A DNA stretch of 64,000 bases from contig CM055106.1 of NCBI GenBank assembly GCA_029204225.1, positions 8,516,574-8,580,573 of the forward strand, given 5' to 3'. The translations under genes were made by a program, and so were the position numbers. The notes under the pieces are model-generated. The model searched no databases. It had not been told where the DNA came from and saw only the letters and a program-made list of their open reading frames with translations. Of the stretch, positions 10,995-23,289 are shown piece after piece (positions within the stretch are counted from its first letter, which is position 1; every line of letters starts with the position of its first letter). The stretch comes from Diphasiastrum complanatum. Its lineage: Eukaryota; Streptophyta; Lycopodiopsida; Lycopodiales; Lycopodiaceae.

Positions 10995-11560
10995 ATTGTA
11001 CACAAATTATTCAGCAAAAAGCAAAACCTGATCAAAGAAATAAATGCAACGGCTGTCTTAGGTACAGATTCAGATCAGTTGTGGGTCAAGTCAAGTGTGG
11101 GTCTAACTTCTGGGCGCTGGGATACGTCACTAACGCCACTTCCAATTGGCCATGAATTGAGAGCACATTCAATTGCAGCAACAGATTACTCACTCAGCTG
11201 ATTAAATCGTCAGCCAAGCTGGTGCAGGCCCTTGGCACAGCTCCCAGGCGCAGCATTCTACTCCAGGAGACAGTACACTAAGTTCTAACTGAAAACCCAC
11301 AACAAATGGCGACCCAAAAGATTATAACTTTATCACTAAATCATTCCAAAGATCGAGCAGCCCAAATACCCAATCCTATTATGAATTTCAATGATTTGGA
11401 GCTGATTTATTGATGCTGTCGAAAATGATACGAGATCTGTTGACTAGCTGAGTTAGCGTCTTCTTTTTCGCCACGAACAGTTCTACAACAAACTTCTTTC
11501 TGTCTTGTGGTAAGCCTATAAGCCTTAAGGCAACCTGCTGTTTATAATACACAGACTTGG
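10995..11560 (-). promoter_or_regulatory. Upstream region of the aquaporin gene with a TATA-like box
   Basis: Read on the minus strand, TATAAA (plus 11541-11546) lies about 550 bp before the ATG and is the best TATA candidate. It would imply a long 5' leader. No upstream exon is visible. This is weak evidence because TATA-like strings are common in AT-rich DNA. From 11600 to 12810 nothing recognisable is seen. Confidence 0.3.
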
Positions 11561-12811
11561 AGGAATGGGTTCCTTAAGGGAGGCGAGGCCCCACCCACGG
11601 CACCTCACTACCGAGTCCCAAGTCCCCTCCAACACGTTGCACGGTCCTCAGTGTACCCCCCACCATGAATCTTCTTTTCCTTTCTCGGTAAACCCACGTT
11701 GAATTGATCAGGAGTCAGATATCATCTGCAATTTTGTCAGATTGCTTGTCCTCTCCTGCATATTAGAGAGGTGGAGTGGAGCAGGAACGGGTGGTGCAAT
11801 CAATGCACGCAGCATGCTGCACATTGCAAATTGCAATGCTGTTGATGGTAGATACTAGATACTTCTGCCGTGATCCATGCAGGCTCAAGATTCGCATCAG
11901 GCCTGCATTTTGAAGGTTTACTTAGTCTTCGAAGGCACTTTGCCTTTCATAGTAGAACTCCAGGCAAATTTTACATTTTGAGAATGTTTGGGATTGAGAT
12001 TAGATTAAGCTCTTAAGAAGATAAACATCTAGATGGGAGAGAATTATACTAATAATACTAGTTTATTAGCACTCACAAGATGATCCACCCAACCCTTCAA
12101 TCTCTTAGCACTTGCTCCTCAAAAATCTGCTACTTCATATAACAACGTGATCATATATCACAAAAATCGTTGCCTTACATTACATTGCATTACGCAAGGC
12201 AGGGGCATTCAAATCATTGAAAAATTAAAAGAAATCAAAGATTGCGTTTTGAAAGAATACTCAATTTTTATGCTCAAACTCACTTACGAGCGACACCTCA
12301 GCTTTTAACAAATAGCCCCAATAGATTACCACTAGGAGGACAAAAATAAAAATCCTTCGACCTTCATCATTTGTGACAAGAATCACAAGTTTCTTCAATG
12401 TAGTGCTAACACTTCAAATTTGAGACTTTTTAACCTCCAATCACACAAGTTCTCAATGAGTAAGATTTACTTTTAGCACATTTAGACTTCCATTTTATCT
12501 TCCAAAACTTTTAGCACATTTTGACTTGCATTTAGTCTTCCAACAATATCTCATAAGTCATACTAGTTTCCTGTTTTTGAGTCTACTATGCTCCTTTCTA
12601 GTTGGTTGTTTTTTTTGCATAAAAAATTAGTCAACTATTCGATATGCACAAATGTGCAAGAAGACTTAAGCACAACAACTATATTTTATGCACAAATGTG
12701 TACAGGAATTAAGTACGAGGAATTTAAGTTGAAAATCAAGTCATTGAGGAGACAACTCAAGTCATTGAGGAGATCTATTGTATAGCTTATTCAGATGCAA
12801 CAATTATGCTC

Positions 12812-13115
12812 CCAAAGACTCGAGTGGATGGCCTTCTCAAAGTCCCATAGCAAGTCAAGAAAGTCAAGGACTGTGCCTCCAACTTGTGATGTGCCAGTGA
12901 AGTAGTCATGAGTCATGAGCTAGTTCAGGACTTGGAGTCAAGGCCTAGATAGTTTTTGGGACACATGTCCAAGTGTTGAATATAGAGGGGCAACTCAACC
13001 AATATCAACAATCTAGTCACTTGGTTTCAGCTTCACTTACCAACACAAGCTGGGCACCATGCTCAACATGTGTTGGTCATTTAAAATCAATGATAAACTC
13101 CACTCTTCATTTATA
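12812..13115 (+). repeat. Old decayed LTR fragment related to element A
   Basis: Phrases match 3415-3830 of the element A LTR, for example AAGTCAAGGACT..GCCTCC, GTCATGAGCTAG and CAACTCAACCA. Many CpG sites of A appear here as TpG or CpA, the mark of methylation-driven decay, so this copy is much older. Both ends are missing. Confidence 0.6.
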
Positions 13116-13178
13116 TGCTGTATTCTTATTGTTACCATTTGTTACTAGTTGGAGGCTAGACTCTTAGTCGAATCCTAA

Positions 13179-13349
<171 letters not shown>

Positions 13350-13859
13350 GTTTATTATACACATTACACTAGTCATAAATATGGTAATTTTGCGTTGCTC
13401 CTCCCTCTCCAAATATTCACCACTTTCAGTAAGAAGAGTGTTAGTAGGGAGCTAACTGCATTTAGATCTGTGTTAGGAGGTCAATGCATAGAAAATAGGC
13501 CATGTTGGCATAGGCTTGAACTAGAACAAGCATATTTTTGTTGTTTGACGGGTTTTTGGATTTCCATAGTCATTGTTTGACATGTTTTTGGATTTCCATA
13601 GTGTCACGATATGAGAAAATCCTCGTGCCACTATTCAGGCCTTCCTTCAATCGATGCTCCCATTAGCTTTGTATTTGATCTTAATGTTGGTGGTCATTTC
13701 TCTATTTTTTGCTAGAATGTGACGTAGTTTGCAAATGACAGTTTCTGATCATGACCTAGTTGTGACAAGTTTTCCAATGCCCAAGATGATTGAAAAAAGA
13801 GCTGATCTAATTTGCAAGATTTGATTGGATGTGATATTTGTATTGAAGAGATTGTTGCT

Positions 13860-14400
13860 TATATTAATGGAGATTGTCAACTCTGCCAAAACATTGAAGT
13901 ATATTTGGGAGTTAAAGTATATTTGGTAAAAAATCTGGCAATGATATAATTCAATTGAAACATAAGCTTGATGGTTTCAGCAACAAGAGTGTTAGATGCT
14001 TTTGTGATCATGCAAATCACATAAAAGCAAACATAATTATTGTTTTGAGAATCCATCAAAGTGTGTTTGAAGATGATAATGTGGTGGTGCTTCTCAACAA
14101 CATATTTCTTGAATATAATAATGTGATAATTTTTGTTGGTATTCCTCCTAATCAAATTATTTGAAGGTATGACAACTACTATAGTTGAAGAGGAACAAAA
14201 CTACACACCAGTTTTGATACAACATCCTCTAGCGATGTAGCTCTATTTGCAGGCTATAAATTATGCTAGAATAGAAAATTTACAAATAATTGTAAAGTTA
14301 CTGACCAAGAAAGCAAAAGAGAAGACAAGTCTCACTATTGTGGTAAGCTTGGACATCATGTCAACCAACATCCAAGGAAGAAGATTGATAGGGGTTGGTG
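13860..14400 (+). pseudogene. Decayed retrotransposon gag with damaged zinc knuckle
   Basis: Frames with many stops hold NDIIQLKHKLDGF and, about 300 bp later, HYCGKLGHHVNQHPRKK. The latter looks like a CCHC knuckle whose first and last Cys have changed to His. This order fits a copia-type gag. The assignment is tentative. From 14400 to 15671 no gene is recognised. Confidence 0.4.
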
Positions 14401-15671
14401 AACCTTTTAGTTAAAGAATAAGTTAACTTTGAGCTCTTTTGTGTGTAGAGATCGATAGATAGCCTTCTGTGGGTGATGGAGATTTACAAGTCTTATTATT
14501 GGACGAGGAAATGAATTTATAGTGTATGCATGAGATTTCATTCTTTTTGTGGTGTGAGCAACAAGTCATGACACTCCATGAAAGAAGATTTGCCTCAAGT
14601 AATGGACCTTGGAAGTATGATGAATGTTAAAATTTTATGGCCATGGATGGTCATAGAGGCTGACAATAATAATTTGACAAAGTCTTGTAGGCTTATTGTT
14701 TGAAACTCACATTTAACCTGTTAGTTTAATATGATGTAAGTTTTGTATGTGTGAAAAATGCCTCATTAAAAGGTGTGTATTCTTTGATGTCCAATGCATG
14801 AATGATGCCACATGGTTGTTTAAACTAACATCTAGTCATGAATTTGATACTTAAATGCTAAATAGGTCAACATTTTTTTAAAATTTACTCTCCAAGTTAG
14901 AACTGTGAGTGAAGGTCAAACCTCATCTGAAAAGCACCATCATAAATTTTTCACAAAACATGTTTTGAAGGGTTTGAAACTATTCAAGGCTTGTCAATCG
15001 AAAGGTATAATAAGAACCAACATATCAATTGATTGCCATTATAAAGTGGTACCATTCATCTCAAAAGGAAGGTATGCCCCTTCAAATTCCAAGCCTTAAG
15101 ATCTTAGACACCATGAAGAATTTCTATAAGTTCAATGCAATGGGTTTTATGATAGGTGAAGTTGACTTTTTTCTCAAGCTTACATTGACCACTTCAACAC
15201 ATAATCTTGACTTTTCCATATGCAATATCAATGCAAGAACCTACACAATAAGTATGAATGATCAAGGCCACTCCCATTTAAATCCAAGGGTGCTCTCTCG
15301 TGAGAGTTGGTATCTCATAAACAAGGCACACTCTTAGAATCTAACGGGCCCATTGTAGTGAGATTTGAATTTACAGTCATACAATAAGTACCATGGGGTT
15401 GTTGTACAATAAGTATCATGGTGTTGTCTTATATGTAACCATGATTACTCACTACAATGTAGGGCTTGCCTTAGGCCACAAGTTTGTTTTCATGAGAGGC
15501 ACATGCTCTCAAGCAATGAGAAGCCATGGAAGATGGTGGACACATATCTCTAGTGAGAATCATGCACCATCAAGTTATTAAAATACTGTGAAAAGACAAG
15601 TGGAATAAATGTTACCTCTTTATCTTGTCCAATTTCTTTATCTATTCTAGATAGGACCTACGTGGTATTTG

Positions 15672-16234
15672 TGCAAAATGTCAACTAGTTAAGTTGGTCT
15701 AATTTGGCAATTTGGAGGCCAAAGTAAAATTTCAGCTCAGAGACTTGTTTTTCAATGTCAATAAGGTCTAAACATAATCTCCTTACTATTTTTAGCAAGT
15801 AGATAAAGCGATAAGATCATTTTAGGACAATATTTGGCAAGGGGCCAAAGTGATATAATTTCTATTATAAATAGCTACACCAGCCTAGAGGAAGTATTCA
15901 AGAGTTCTCTCTATCTTTGGAGAACATTCATCTTCAATGTTATTGTCTTCTTCTATCTCTTCTCCTCTTGATATTGTCAATTTGAGTGTGTAGAATGCTT
16001 ATTTTCTTGTTGTACTTGATTACACATGTGTGAAGGTACTATACAGATTGATGTAGTACATAAAAGGATTGTAGGCTATTGGATCTTAGTTTCTTGATGA
16101 GTTATGCACTAACTTTTATGTTTCATCATGCCATATGCATATTTTTTACATTGTTGATGTAAAGGAATGTGCACCCAAATTTAGCGCAAGATCAATTGAT
16201 TCATTTATGATGTTGTGAATCTGATTTTTTCACA
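15672..16234 (+). repeat. Copia LTR, family X, copy 1
   Basis: It starts TGCAAAATGTCAACTAG, which matches the start of the X LTR at 34485, and ends TTTTTTCACA directly before the PBS-like TGGTATCAAAGC (16235-16246). It is 563 bp long. The stretch from 16247 to about 16450 matches the X leader found inverted near 31500-31640, for example GTGGATCTTTGTGATCCTAG. No X coding sequence follows here; the AT-rich gene pair begins instead. Confidence 0.7.
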
Positions 16235-16982
16235 TGGTATCAAAGCAAGTTGCAGGCTAAAGTTGTTGGTAGTGCCAAATCGTGGAGTATTTAAGGGTGC
16301 CATAAATTCTAGTGAGAGTTTGAATGGTTCCTTGATCAAGTCAAGCTTTCAAGTGTAGAAAGTGGATCTTTGTGATCCTAGGTTCATTTTAGGTCAAATC
16401 ACTTCAAGTAGGATGATTTTTGTTTTTATTTGCTGGATCTTGAAAACAAAAATTGCACATGGTAGTAGATGTAGAATTCTATTTGAGTTCATATCAAGTT
16501 TGTGTGTTCAGAACTATACTTTACGTTGAATTTGATTTCAGTAGTACCAAATACAAACCATCTCTAATCTCTTCAATGGACACTATACTCTTGTTTCAGA
16601 GTATAAATTAATTTTTAAGATCCTATTGGGCAATTAGAACACTTAAAGCTATGATTACATTTAGCATAAGCTGTCTATTAGACTGTTTTTGCATTTAGCA
16701 GCTAATTACAATGAGAAAGCTGCTCCGCAATATTCCCACCCTTGTCCCATCAGAAATACCCATCTCTGTTGGTATGGGTTTTAATGTGTGAGTGGTGGCA
16801 ACAACTTTTTTTTTGGATTTTGAGCCTCCTTGAGCAAGCTAGTCCTTTATTTCAGAATTTTTTCATTTTTCAAAAATTTTATCCACAAGTGCCCAAACCT
16901 GAAAAATAATATTGTAGAGATAAAATATCAAAAGCTTTGTAAATTTTATTTATTAATGGTAAAAAAATTTGAACCAAACATT

Positions 16983-19136
16983 CTATGCTAAGCATAGCAA
17001 AGTAATTACCTGGCCACAGCAAAATACAAGTTGATAAAAATTATCATATTTAATCAGGCTCTACGTTGGATTCTTAGAATCAAATGACAGGCTTGTTTCT
17101 TGGACACAAAGTGCATTCAGCTCCAACTGGTTATGATTTCCAGCTTTGGAAACTCTGACAAATTCTTTGTAAAAAAATCTAATCCTTTGTATGGCCGTCA
17201 TCTTCATCCGATAGTCTTGGTCAATGTTATGGTCTCAGGCAAGAAGTTTAGCTTCTTCCACTGTCAACCCAACAAACGCAATGGCACTAACAGTTCGAAA
17301 AGAAACAACATGAGGGTACTTTTGGGACAGTTGTTTTCTAGCTTGTAAACTATGAATGCCTCCCAAAACAAAAAAAAAAAATGATAATTATCTAAAGAAG
17401 AAAAATTAAAATCGGCAACAGATGAACATTTAGTAGAGACTACCAAAACAACAAAAGGTGTCACAACTGCTTGCTTATGATCTTTAAATTTAATTTTTAA
17501 GTTATGTACATGTGTTTCATTGGGCTCTCGAACCTCCATTGGTCGATCTCCAGTGGAGAGATCAATGGGAGGACGATCACAATGGTCTATATCCAAAATC
17601 AAAGTATTTTTAAAAAAAAAATTTATTTTAAGAATTTCATCTCTAAGTTTAGAGATCTCAGATGAATCTCTTAGAGGTTGGATGGAGGCTCCAAGGAAAA
17701 GTAGACTTTCCTGGTTTTTTTTAACTTTCTTCAGAGGGAACTACTTTGGGTCGCTTGGCCATTGATTTGTTTCCAAACCTCGGTTTCTCTATATTCTCTT
17801 CAGTATGTATAGGAGCCTGCGATCTTCTTTTTTTGGAAAAGGGACTGATTTTGAGGGCGTAGATTTTTTTGTATCATCAGTGTTGGAAGGGACAGTGGAA
17901 GAAGTTATTTTACCACGTCCCAAAGCCCCTGACTTTGTACCACAAGAAAATAAGATTAGATCCTTCCCCCCAACAACATCATCGAGCACGTTTTGTAGAC
18001 ATTGTTTGAGACTCTATATGACAAAAACCAGAAGAATAATATTAGAGAACTTCGAATAATCATAACTAATCTATGCTCAGCATAGAATGCAATTTGTACT
18101 AAATAATCCAAAATCTAATTCATTTCAAACGAGACTAATGATCTGAATAAAAATTTGTTCTTTGAGTGTACCTACCAATCTCACAAGGTCAAAATATGTT
18201 TTAATAGCTTCATCTCCGCAAAATCGAATCTTCAACATTCCTTCGTCCAAAATGAATATTCAACAAGTTTTTTCAAGCTCTTTGACAAGAATCTTGACCA
18301 ATCCCTCTTGCTCCTCTTCATCATCGGGCTGATCGTTGAGAACTCTACCTTGCACCTAAAAAGGACTATCCCCTCTTCCACTCTTCTTAGCAACATGAAT
18401 AAATAGTCCATCAAGTTTCGTGTTATTTTCACCTTTCGTAAAATAAAATATGTGTTTTTTCTTTTTCTTTAATGGAACATCTTGTGCTTGGGACGGCATC
18501 CTAAAAACAATTTTTGACATCCTTAATTTTGCAAAGTTATCGCTCTAAAAATCTGCAAAAATACAATTATTATTGCTACTTTAGTACAATTCATTGAAAT
18601 TCATTAAAACCCTAAACTAGAGAAATTCATTAAAATTCAAGTTCGTTTCTTGAAATTTTAACAATAAATATGATTAAAAACAAACATTTTTTTGTAAATT
18701 TTGGAGGTTTTTAAGACAATTTGTAAATAAGCCAAAAAAAAAAAAAAAAGTATCTTCAATGCTAAGCATAGGAAGTTTTTCTATTTTGCAACTATTGACT
18801 ATGCTTAGTATAGGAACTTTGCTTTCTCTCGTCCAAGTCTTATGCGGAGCATAACATCTTCTCTTTCTTTAAGATCTAATATTATGCTCAACATAAGATA
18901 ATGTCATCCTCTCTCCCGATTTCTATGTTGAGCATAGCATTCCTACTCACTGAACGCGTTTATGTTATTGTTGATTTCGGGTTAAATGTGCTCTTTGTGA
19001 ATTTTAGTGTCTAGTTCTATAATTGTTAGCATAGCATGTTTAACTCTTTCTATGACTAGCATAGGATAATATAAAAATTTTGTTTGTTATAACATTTTTA
19101 CGTTCATATTTTTATTTTTGTCTATGCTTAGCATAG
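16983..19136. repeat. Nine copies of a 15-bp palindrome, CTATGCTNAGCATAG
   Basis: Copies lie at 16983, 18071, 18757, 18799, 18840, 18882, 18923, 19050 and 19122. Seven of the nine sit in the 646-bp gap between two divergent genes. The copies at 18840 and 18882 change the outermost base on both arms together (TTATG..CATAA), so pairing is kept. Binding sites for a dimeric protein, such as a transposase or regulator of the adjoining genes, are a fair inference. Confidence 0.7.
17100..18520 (-). pseudogene. Unrecognised decayed gene, divergent partner of the 19-kb gene
   Basis: The likely start is ATG 18520 (MSKIVFRMPSQAQDV). Readable blocks follow on the minus strand: a basic KKKKKHIFYFTKGENN block, an acidic DDEEEQEGLVKILVKELEK block, GMLKIRFCGDEAIKTYFDL near 18200, a Ser/Thr/Lys-rich block around 17790-17990, and a longer ordered block at 17264-17602 (DHKQAVVTPFVVLV and FWEAFIVYKLE). 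Stops and frameshifts separate them, and gaps near 18030-18150 may be short introns. I do not recognise the family. It is head-to-head with the transposase-like gene at 19167, with palindromes between, which suggests a two-gene mobile element. A decayed host gene remains possible. Confidence 0.4.
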
Positions 19137-19166
19137 TAATAACAAAAAAAAATTTAGATTTTTGTA

Positions 19167-21545
19167 ATGGCGAATAGTTCTTCTTCTTCTATTCTTGTAG
19201 TTGTAACTCAGTTCGTAGCCACATCTGAGTCATCCTTGTTTGATATCTCTATTGAAAGTTATTATTATGAAACCACTCCTTCGGGTTCTTGTCCTATTAC
19301 TCTTTCTATTTCCTCGTCAACAACATCATCTGAAATTTCTCGTCTAACTACTTTTCAAGAAATGACTCATTTGATCCAACTTGTTACAAATTTGAGTTCT
19401 TCGTCTTTTGATTTAGATATTAGAGAAACAACATTGCAATACTGTTTTGTCCAATCAAAAGAGTTAGTGAGTGACGATTCACAAGATTCAATTCACTCAG
19501 TCACGGATTCAAGTAAATCTACAGATCCTTGTCAATTAAATGATCCTCAACATGCAAGTTTTTCACATATTTGAAGAAGGTCGACTTCTCAAATCCCCAA
19601 TCCGTTCAAATCTAAAAGAGCTATATTTAATGAGAATCCTTTTTTTTTCTAGAACTTCAGAACCAGTTGAGGCAAATCAACAACAACCTGATGTTCAGAC
19701 AGACATTCCCACACCTTGTCAACCTGTTCGAGCAACTCAAGTGTTATGGGGTCAATTTACAAATCTGATTTCAAAAGAAAGGAAAGATACAAGAGTTTTG
19801 AAATCTAACATAAAAAATAATTGATTACAAGACAGGAGATTCGGAAGGTACGTTCCATTATTTGTTGTTCAGCCTCTTGCTTACAGAAATTAAATAAGAA
19901 AAAGATTGAGAAATTGCGATCCAAGTTTTTTTTGGAAAATAAAGATGAAAAAAATGACTATTTGTGTCCCACAGTGAGACCTGACAAAACTCATATGCAT
20001 ATTTTTTAAATGCAACGGAGGTTTGTCGAAAAGCCTATGTTCATGCAATTGGAAATTCACACCATCAAAGAATGCACGCACGACTTCAGAAAAATCCAAC
20101 ATTGCAAGGATCATTGCAGGGTAGAACTGCGTCTTCGGATGCTTTGAATGCTATGGCTTGGCTAAAGTATTTTGTAGATGTGCATGGAGAGAAATTATGA
20201 AATTCATTATATTTTCACTTGCCATATAATTTATAAAATTGGAGATATTTTTTATGTACAAGGAGATCGCTAAGACAAAATATGTTTCCTATTTAAGTTA
20301 CTCATATTTTTTTAGGATGTGGAAGAGAGATTTTGGTTTGGTGAAGATTCCTAAAAAATCATGAATGACAGTTTATTCGACATGCGAGTTGTTAAAATCT
20401 ACCAAACAACTAGCAAAGACCAATAATGAGAAAAGTAAAAATTATTTAATTAATACTTTAAAAACTTTATTTTTTTGCTGACTTTTAAATTTTCAAATTA
20501 TTAATGTTATAATATTATCTTAATTTTATTGAAATATTTTGATTGTTACATTTTGTAGTGGATGCTACAAAAGCCCTTCAGGTGCACATAGATCAACAAA
20601 CAATCAAAAGACAAAAATTGGCAAAACGTCAAAAGAAATGTTTAAAATGTCCACAAAAGTATCTGGGCCTTGTCATCGATGGCATAATATTTGCCTTGTT
20701 AAATTTTCTAGAATCAAGTATTCAAGCAGCCTATCAATTTTTTGATGAGTTTGATCGGCATTGGTGGTTGGACTTTTTCGAGGAACAAAAAATTAGTTTT
20801 CTCAATCTTGAACACGCATCAACAACTGAAGAATTTCGCTGGCCTCAGAAATTAGAAACTTCAACTACAATTGTCTAACCTTCGAGATCATGATTTCTTG
20901 GAGCTTGTGCAAGGTGATGACGTGAAATTAATGTGGGCTCAAGGAAGAATAAGCAAAGTGTAAAAGCTGCAAAAATAATGAAATTCAAATTAGAAGCCTT
21001 GTTGCACTTCTAGCTTCACAAAACAATGGAAGACATTCATTTTGGATTGCGAAAGTACTTGGTTTCATTCAAAATAGCAATTAGAGAAAAATACTACATA
21101 TCCATTGGTTGCGCACCACTTCAACGAATGCTTTTTTGGGAAGGTACGAACTTGAAATGTTGCAAGTAGATCTAAAAGGCAGGAGAAAACAATTGTCAAA
21201 GAACCAACTGAGGGTTGATGATTTGAATTTACAAGATGTAGATGTTTTGGCATTTAATTTTGAGTTAACAATGACCAATCGTCTAGAAAGTCAACTATAG
21301 CCATACTGAGTGAACGACTTGGATTAATGAGACAATTATCGTCATCAACTCATCAACAACAGAGGAAAGTTGACTTACATGATTTTTTATCAACATTGGA
21401 CGAGGATTCTGAGGACAATATGCCAGTAACCTCTGATGAAGAAGACGAGTCTTCCACCTCATCGGCTGAAAACGAGAGTGTTCAAAATATATCAAGTTTT
21501 GAATTAAGAGACATCAGTGAAAATTCCTTAGAAAATGTACTTTGA
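19167..21545 (+). pseudogene. Decayed transposase-like gene with a probable short intron
   Basis: ATG 19167 opens a Ser/Thr-rich N-terminus (135 residues, then a frameshift). Around 19840-20190 shifted frames read CCSASCLQKL, KLRSKFFLENKDEKNDYL and VCRKAYVHAIGNSHHQR. A MWKRDFGLVKIPKK block follows. A likely intron, 20435-20558, has GTAAAA and a pyrimidine-rich TTTTGTAG. After it comes a block with KRQKKCLKCPQKYLGLVID. Near 21030-21180 there is FWIAKV and later HWLRTT, and the end is acidic and Ser-rich. This order of Cys pair, VCRKAY, IPK and YLGLVIDG recalls a widespread but poorly characterised DDE-transposase-like family. That is my memory, not a search. At least four frameshifts or stops make it non-functional as read. 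Confidence 0.5.
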
Positions 21546-21854
21546 AAACAATATGTACATGATATAATTTAAGCCTTTTTATTTTAATGGCGTTTGGACT
21601 TTCAAAAATCGTGTGTTGTCTTGAAATGTTATGTAGTATATAGTTATGATGGTTTTATGAAATTTGCAAAAAAAAATAAACCTACAGTGCTATATTAAAA
21701 ATAGACACTTTTTAACATTTGTTTTTATTGCAAGCTAGAGAATCCTTAAAAAAACCATGATTTTGGCCTAAAACTAGGACCATTAAAAAAAATCGAAAAA
21801 GGTTACTCTTTTTTAGGTCAAAGTCCCAAAACAAATGTCATCGTGTTTCTAATG

Positions 21855-22103
21855 TATAGAATGTAAATTTTCTTGTTGTATTTGGATCCACATGTGTGAA
21901 GGACAGTGTGCTACTGCTTTGTATGGACATTGATAGTACTATATCATATCTTAGTGATTTTGATCAAAAATTCATGTATTTCCAAGTTCTAGCATGATAG
22001 ATGCATGTTTCTAGCTTGTAGATGAATATAGATGTGCATCCAAATTTATCCAAAGATCTAATGATCCATTAAGCAAACATGTTTTGGATCTAATTTTTTC
22101 ACA
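21855..22103 (+). repeat. Copia LTR, family X, copy 2 (5'-truncated)
   Basis: The last about 250 bp of the X LTR match copy 1 (TTTTCTTGTTGTA, CACATGTGTGAAGG) and end TTTTTTCACA at 22103. TGGTATCAGAGT (22104-22115) is the PBS. Fifty bases of X leader follow, down to 22153, where element Y interrupts it. The rest of this leader is found inverted at 31646 and below. Confidence 0.7.
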
Positions 22104-22153
22104 TGGTATCAGAGTAGGTTGCAAGCTAAAGTTGTTGGATTTGCCAAATCTGC

Positions 22154-23173
22154 TGAAGAAACGAAATGTTTCTAACTACAAAGCCTTGCTAGCTATCAGC
22201 CCTCAGCTTGACGAAGATGTTCGCGAACACGAAAGTCAGGAGACACAAAACACGCGAACTCGAAAGTCAAAGGGACACGAACTCGAAGGTCGAAAGAACG
22301 AACATGAACGGTTGTGAACTCAAAAGTCGAACAGACGAAGACGAACGATTCGCAAACTCAAAAGATTCACGAATGAGAATCTTTTGCGGTCCAGTACGAG
22401 AGAAGGCAAACGACCAAAACGAGACCTTCTCCTGCCCTCCACGCACCAGAGAGTACCAACGAGATCATGCAAGTACCCAGAAGTACAAACATCTGATCTG
22501 ATGGCATGATGTCAGCAGATACATTTTAGGTCGTGGCTAATCTGCCACTCTTGTATTTTCCTGATTAGTTGTAGATGCTTAATCAGTCTAATCTTAGATT
22601 TACATAGAGTGACTATACTTACTAGATGTTACTTGACATATAGATCAACAGAGCATACATACAGTGTAATATAGTAGTCTGATGCTAGTAAGCAATCAAG
22701 ACGAAATACAGAATACATGTCCACCTGCGTGCGAAGACAATTCCGTCTAGGATCTGTAGATCCAACTGTACGCTAGTAAAGCGAGACGATTGCTCGTGAG
22801 AGAACTATGTTTCTCCCACGCCAGCGCACTACGTGGATTTTCATCCAATGCTTGAAGAAATCAGAGAAAGATCAATATAGATGATTTTCTTGTTGTGTTT
22901 GATTTCGAATGCTAATGCATTTGCTGTTTATTTGTGTGTCTAACTAAGTTTCCTTGTTCATTTGAATTCCGCACCTTGGTTGAAACTATGCTGAATGTTG
23001 TATTAATTTTATAAACGTGGATCAGTAGTGCCTGACTAAACTCTGGAGGACTGTAGGAGTGATTCAGTTGACAGTGTCCAGCAATCGCATCTGAACTCCA
23101 TCCAAGGGCAAAGAGAGAGTTGTGGTTCAATCACAAAAGCTTCGCGACTACGATCCTTCTCATACTCTCATCA
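22154..23173 (+). repeat. 5' LTR of copia element Y
   Basis: It starts TGAAGAAACGAAA and ends ACTCTCATCA; 1020 bp. The inverted partner copy at 31647-32653 is closely similar and is preceded by a polypurine tract, which proves the boundary. The first 200 bp carry several degenerate copies of CGAACTCGAAAGTC. A PBS-like TAGCATCAGAGT follows at about 23175. Confidence 0.85.
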
Positions 23174-23289
23174 GTAGCATCAGAGTGACTCATCTTGTCA
23201 TATTCTGACATAGCCAAGAAGCTAGTGGATCCAGGAGGCCAAACATTCAAACAAACAACCATCAACAAGGGAACAGACTCCAAGAACCA

